From Agathobaculum massiliense (GTDB lineage Bacteria; Bacillota; Clostridia; Oscillospirales; Butyricicoccaceae): a stretch of 64,000 nt of DNA. The DNA lies in assembly GCF_900291975.1 (NCBI RefSeq), contig NZ_OMPN01000001.1:1922001-1986000 (forward strand). Direction: 5' to 3'. Shown piece after piece: positions 61,097-64,000 of this stretch. Positions within the stretch are counted from its first letter, which is position 1. Each line of letters starts with the position of its first letter. The notes beneath the pieces were generated by a model, which was given only the letters and a program-made list of their open reading frames with translations, had not been told where the DNA came from and ran no database searches. A program made the position numbers and the translations under genes.

Positions 61097-63001
61097 TTGA
61101 AAGCCATTCCCGATTGTATGTTCCACTCCCGTGAGCTTGCCTGCAAGAAGCCCTACGGCGCGGTAAAGGCAGGGGAAACGGTCGAGTTTTCTGTTTATCC
61201 CAGGCGCGAGCGCGGCATCCAGTATGTGACACTGTGGGTCGAGGAGGATGGCGGTCAGCCGGAAGCGTTCCCGATGCGCTGGTATGGGCTGGCTGGCGCG
61301 CGGGACCGGTACAGCACGTCGTTCACGCCCGATCACGCGGGGCTGTACTGGTACTACTTCACGGTAGACGGCTCGGACGGTCCGGTGTACGCCATGCGTG
61401 GCTATGGCGGCCGCTGCGAGATTCTGGACACCCTGGGGGACAAATATCAGCTCACGGTCTACGATCCGGCGTACCGGCCTCCCTCCTGGTTTGGGGAAGG
61501 CATTACCTACAATATCTTTCCGGACCGCTTCTGTCGGGACAGAATGCCCGTCCAGCCCGAGGGCGAGGGCGTCGCGCCGCGCGTGCTGCATGAGAACTGG
61601 GACGACATTCCGGTTTATCAGCCGGATGGGAACGGCGAGATCCTCAATAACGATTTTTTCGGCGGCACGCTGCGCGGTGTGATCGAAAAGCTGGATTACC
61701 TCGAGAGCCTGCATGTGCGCACGATTTATTTCAATCCGATCTTCCAGGCGTATTCCAACCACCGCTATGACACAGGCGACTACAAGCGCGTCGATCCCCT
61801 GCTCGGCAGCGAGGAGGACTTCCAGACGCTGTGCGTGGAGGCGGCGGCGCGCGGCATGCGCGTCGTATTGGACGGTGTGTTCAACCACACGGGCTACGAC
61901 AGCCGCTATTTCAACGGCCGCGGCCGGTATGACAGCGTAGGCGCGCACCAGTCGCAAGAATCGCCCTATTACCGCTGGTTTGATTTTCAACAGTGGCCGG
62001 ACCAATACGGCTCCTGGTGGGGCATTTATACGCTGCCGCAGGTGCGCGAGATGGACGAGAGTTATCTCGACTATATCATTGACAACGAGGACAGCGTCAT
62101 CCGCCGCTGGCTGCGCTTGGGCGCCTCCGGCTGGCGGCTCGACGTGGCCGACGAGCTGCCGGACGCCTTTATCCGGCGCCTGAACGCGGCGGCCAAGCAG
62201 GAAAAGCCGGATGCGCTCATCATCGGCGAGGTGTGGGAGGACGCCTCCAACAAAATCGCCTATTCCGAACGCCGCCGGTATTTCCAGGGCGGCGAGCTGG
62301 ACTCGGTCATGAACTACCCGTTGCGCGACGCGATCCTGGCGTTCCTGAACGGCGGAACGGCCGAGCATTTCGCGGAAACCATGGAGTGCATTCGCGAAAA
62401 TTATCCGCGCGATGTGTTTTATAACCTGATGAATGTGATCGGCACGCACGATACCGCGCGTGCGCTTACCATCCTCGGTGTGTCCGAAGAGGAGTGGCAC
62501 ATGGACCGCGACGGACGCGCGCATTATGCGCTCCCACCAGACCGGCTGGAAAGCGCGCAGCGGCGGCTGCGGCTGGCCGCGGTCATCCAGTTCACCATGC
62601 CCGGCTCGCCCACCATTTACTATGGGGACGAGGCAGGGCGGCAGGGCTTTGAGGACCCATTCAACCGCCGTACCTATCCATGGGGCGCGGAGGACCGCGC
62701 GCTGCTGGGCTTTTACCGCAAGCTGTGCGCGCTGCGCGCGGACAGCGACACGCTCGCGCGCGGCGGGCTGCGCTTCCTTCGCTGCGAGGGCGCGCTGCTG
62801 CAGTACGAGCGGGAAACCGAGCATTCCCGCCTGCTGATCCTGGTCAACCGCGGCCACCATGCGGTGCGCACCCATGCGCGCGCAGTCTATGCGGTTGATA
62901 TGCTGGACGGGGCGGAATTCGACCGCGCGGACAGCCGCGGCATCCATGTCACGGTGCCGCCGGAAACCGCCTATATTCTGCGCTGCTTCGGCACGCCGTG
63001 A
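61097..63001 (+). CDS. GH13 alpha-glucan hydrolase (neopullulanase/maltogenic-amylase-like)
   Basis: A 634-residue enzyme. An N-terminal beta-sandwich (1-130) precedes the barrel with GITYNIFPDRFCRD, VVLDGVFNHTGYDSRYF, the nucleophile Asp in GWRLDVADELPD, the acid Glu in DALIIGEVWEDAS, and Asp in NVIGTHDTARAL. The C-terminal domain is beta. It should degrade glycogen, pullulan or cyclodextrin inside the cell; no signal peptide is seen. I chose TTG 61097 because GGGGGA lies about 8 bases upstream; ATG 61118 lacks a site. Confidence 0.92.
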   Translation: MKAIPDCMFHSRELACKKPYGAVKAGETVEFSVYPRRERGIQYVTLWVEEDGGQPEAFPMRWYGLAGARDRYSTSFTPDHAGLYWYYFTVDGSDGPVYAMRGYGGRCEILDTLGDKYQLTVYDPAYRPPSWFGEGITYNIFPDRFCRDRMPVQPEGEGVAPRVLHENWDDIPVYQPDGNGEILNNDFFGGTLRGVIEKLDYLESLHVRTIYFNPIFQAYSNHRYDTGDYKRVDPLLGSEEDFQTLCVEAAARGMRVVLDGVFNHTGYDSRYFNGRGRYDSVGAHQSQESPYYRWFDFQQWPDQYGSWWGIYTLPQVREMDESYLDYIIDNEDSVIRRWLRLGASGWRLDVADELPDAFIRRLNAAAKQEKPDALIIGEVWEDASNKIAYSERRRYFQGGELDSVMNYPLRDAILAFLNGGTAEHFAETMECIRENYPRDVFYNLMNVIGTHDTARALTILGVSEEEWHMDRDGRAHYALPPDRLESAQRRLRLAAVIQFTMPGSPTIYYGDEAGRQGFEDPFNRRTYPWGAEDRALLGFYRKLCALRADSDTLARGGLRFLRCEGALLQYERETEHSRLLILVNRGHHAVRTHARAVYAVDMLDGAEFDRADSRGIHVTVPPETAYILRCFGTP

Positions 63002-63018
63002 GAAAGGGAGCATAAGAG

Positions 63019-63558
63019 ATGGATATGAGAGAGAAACAGCTTTCCCACCAGTATTTTTTTGAAGGGAAGATCATGAAAGCGCGGCTGGACGAGGTCCTGC
63101 TGCCAAACGGCAGGAGGGCGCGGCGCGAGGTGTGCGAGCATGTCGGCGGCGTGGGCGTGCTGCCGGTCGACCGGTCGGGCAACATCATTCTGGTGAGGCA
63201 GTTCCGCTATCCGTATGATACCGAGCTGCTGGAGATACCGGCCGGCAAGCTCGACCACGGGGCGGAGGACTTCACCGCGTGCGGCGCGCGGGAGCTGAAG
63301 GAGGAGACTGGCTGCACGGCCGGCCGCATCGTGCCGCTTGGCGCGCAGTACCCCTCGCCCGGTTTCCTGACCGAGGTGGTGCATCTGTTCGCGGCGCTCG
63401 ACCTGACCGAGGGAGAGATGCAGCCGGACGAGGACGAATTCGTCGAGGTGGTGCGCCTGCCCATCGCCGAGGTGGAGGCCATGATCGCGCGGGATGAGAT
63501 ACGCGACGCGAAAACCATTGTTGCGATGTACCGCGCAAGGCTAAAGGGCCTGCTGTAA
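63019..63558 (+). CDS. NUDIX hydrolase, ADP-ribose pyrophosphatase type
   Basis: A 179-residue hydrolase with the Nudix box [13 protein letters not shown] preceded by [13 protein letters not shown], the ADP-ribose pyrophosphatase signature. The start [20 protein letters not shown] and [18 protein letters not shown] (specificity loop) fit NudF. AAAGGGAG precedes ATG 63019. It follows the amylase by 17 bp and may share its transcript. Confidence 0.93.
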   Translation: MDMREKQLSHQYFFEGKIMKARLDEVLLPNGRRARREVCEHVGGVGVLPVDRSGNIILVRQFRYPYDTELLEIPAGKLDHGAEDFTACGARELKEETGCTAGRIVPLGAQYPSPGFLTEVVHLFAALDLTEGEMQPDEDEFVEVVRLPIAEVEAMIARDEIRDAKTIVAMYRARLKGLL

Positions 63559-63619
63559 GAACGGAAACCGGCGGACCGGCGGTTTCCCGCGTAACCCACC
63601 CTCTGAAAAGGAGGAATCT

Positions 63620-64000
63620 ATGGAAAAGAAAACGATCCTCGTGGTGGAGGATGAAAAGGCCATCGCGGATATTTTGGTGTTCAACCTGCAGCGCGAGGGC
63701 TATGATACCATCGTGGCATACGACGGGACGGAGGGCCTGCGGCACGCGCTGGAGGACGCGCCCGACCTGATCCTGCTCGACGTGATGCTGCCTGGCATGG
63801 ACGGCTTCGAGGTCTGCAAGCGTGTACGCGAAAAATTCCACAACACGCCGATCATCATGCTGACCGCGCGCGAGGAGGAGACCGACAAGGTCATGGGGCT
63901 TGAACTGGGGGCGGACGATTATATCACCAAGCCGTTCTCCATGCGCGAGCTGATGGCGCGCGTCAAAACCAATATGCGCCGCACGGTGTCGGGCGAGGAA
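63620..64000 (+). CDS. OmpR/PhoB-type response regulator, 3'-partial
   Basis: The first 127 residues form a receiver domain: acidic pocket [12 protein letters not shown], phosphoacceptor Asp in [14 protein letters not shown], Thr in [10 protein letters not shown] and Lys in [12 protein letters not shown]. The window ends in the linker ([14 protein letters not shown]), so the DNA-binding domain and any kinase lie beyond. AAGGAGG precedes ATG 63620. KPFSMREL is close to WalR/PhoB regulators. Confidence 0.93.
   Translation, partial: MEKKTILVVEDEKAIADILVFNLQREGYDTIVAYDGTEGLRHALEDAPDLILLDVMLPGMDGFEVCKRVREKFHNTPIIMLTAREEETDKVMGLELGADDYITKPFSMRELMARVKTNMRRTVSGEE

Noticed and set aside
1-64000. CRISPR arrays, rRNA genes or insertion sequences
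   Set aside because: No evenly spaced identical repeats with unique spacers, no rRNA sequence and no transposase were seen. The only mobile element is the prophage.

Overview
The window is a high-GC chromosome segment from a Bacillota (class Clostridia) organism. I infer this from the phage relatives, the strong AGGAGG ribosome-binding sites, the GlgC/GlgD pair and the NifS-like desulfurase next to ThiI. A gut Oscillospirales member (Butyricicoccus/Agathobaculum-like) would fit, but the species cannot be fixed by reading alone.

Left chromosome (1-2230): a partial unknown gene; a promoter and a yybP-ykoY-like leader ahead of a sodium-pump decarboxylase beta subunit and a 42-residue gamma-like subunit; then tRNA-Val(CAC).

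Prophage (2186-43139, about 40.9 kb): a contractile-tailed phage integrated into the 3' half of tRNA-Val. A 77-bp direct repeat marks attL (2186-2262) and attR (43063-43139). Order from the left: integrase, a nuclease-like gene and a BRCT gene on the minus strand; an immunity region with a CI-type repressor, operators, SOS boxes, a candidate small RNA and several small membrane proteins; Cro/excisionase-like genes; a replication block (initiator with in-gene iterons, DnaB helicase, ParA, ParB-DUF551); an AT-rich DUF2806 moron; an HUH Rep-like gene; HNH, a probable cos region, a ParB-methyltransferase fusion, TerS and TerL; HK97-type portal, protease and capsid; a PBSX-like sheath, tube, frameshifted chaperone and tape measure; a HicAB moron; baseplate genes with a CHAP-bearing hub; an array of small tail-tip-like cassettes; XhlA and holin; amidase; and a Panacea antitoxin with a broken membrane partner.

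Three things in the prophage stand out. (1) A 17-bp near-palindromic motif (GTGTCCAANNTGAACAC) occurs eight times across the prophage and I did not find it in the flanks. It is a candidate parS or stoperator. (2) Three inverted-repeat units (two tandem near 32.4-33.0 kb, one at 40.1-40.5 kb) each encode a 23-24 residue hydrophobic peptide between convergent near-consensus promoters. The antisense transcript is closed by a terminator, as in a compact type I toxin-antitoxin. (3) The tail-tip cassettes share a junction made of a hairpin plus an ATGAGGTGYATCATG-like start. Two are preceded by leader ORFs with G-tracts (G6 and G10) whose length decides whether the leader stop overlaps the cassette start, suggesting phase-variable translational coupling.

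Right chromosome (43140-64000): XRE and AbrB-like regulators, CarD-like regulator, acetyltransferase, ribbon-helix-helix protein, purA, a cysteine desulfurase-thiI tRNA thiolation pair around membrane genes, cinA, a complete glycogen operon (glgB-glgC-glgD-glgA-glgP), a GH13 alpha-glucan hydrolase, a NUDIX hydrolase and the start of an OmpR-type response regulator.
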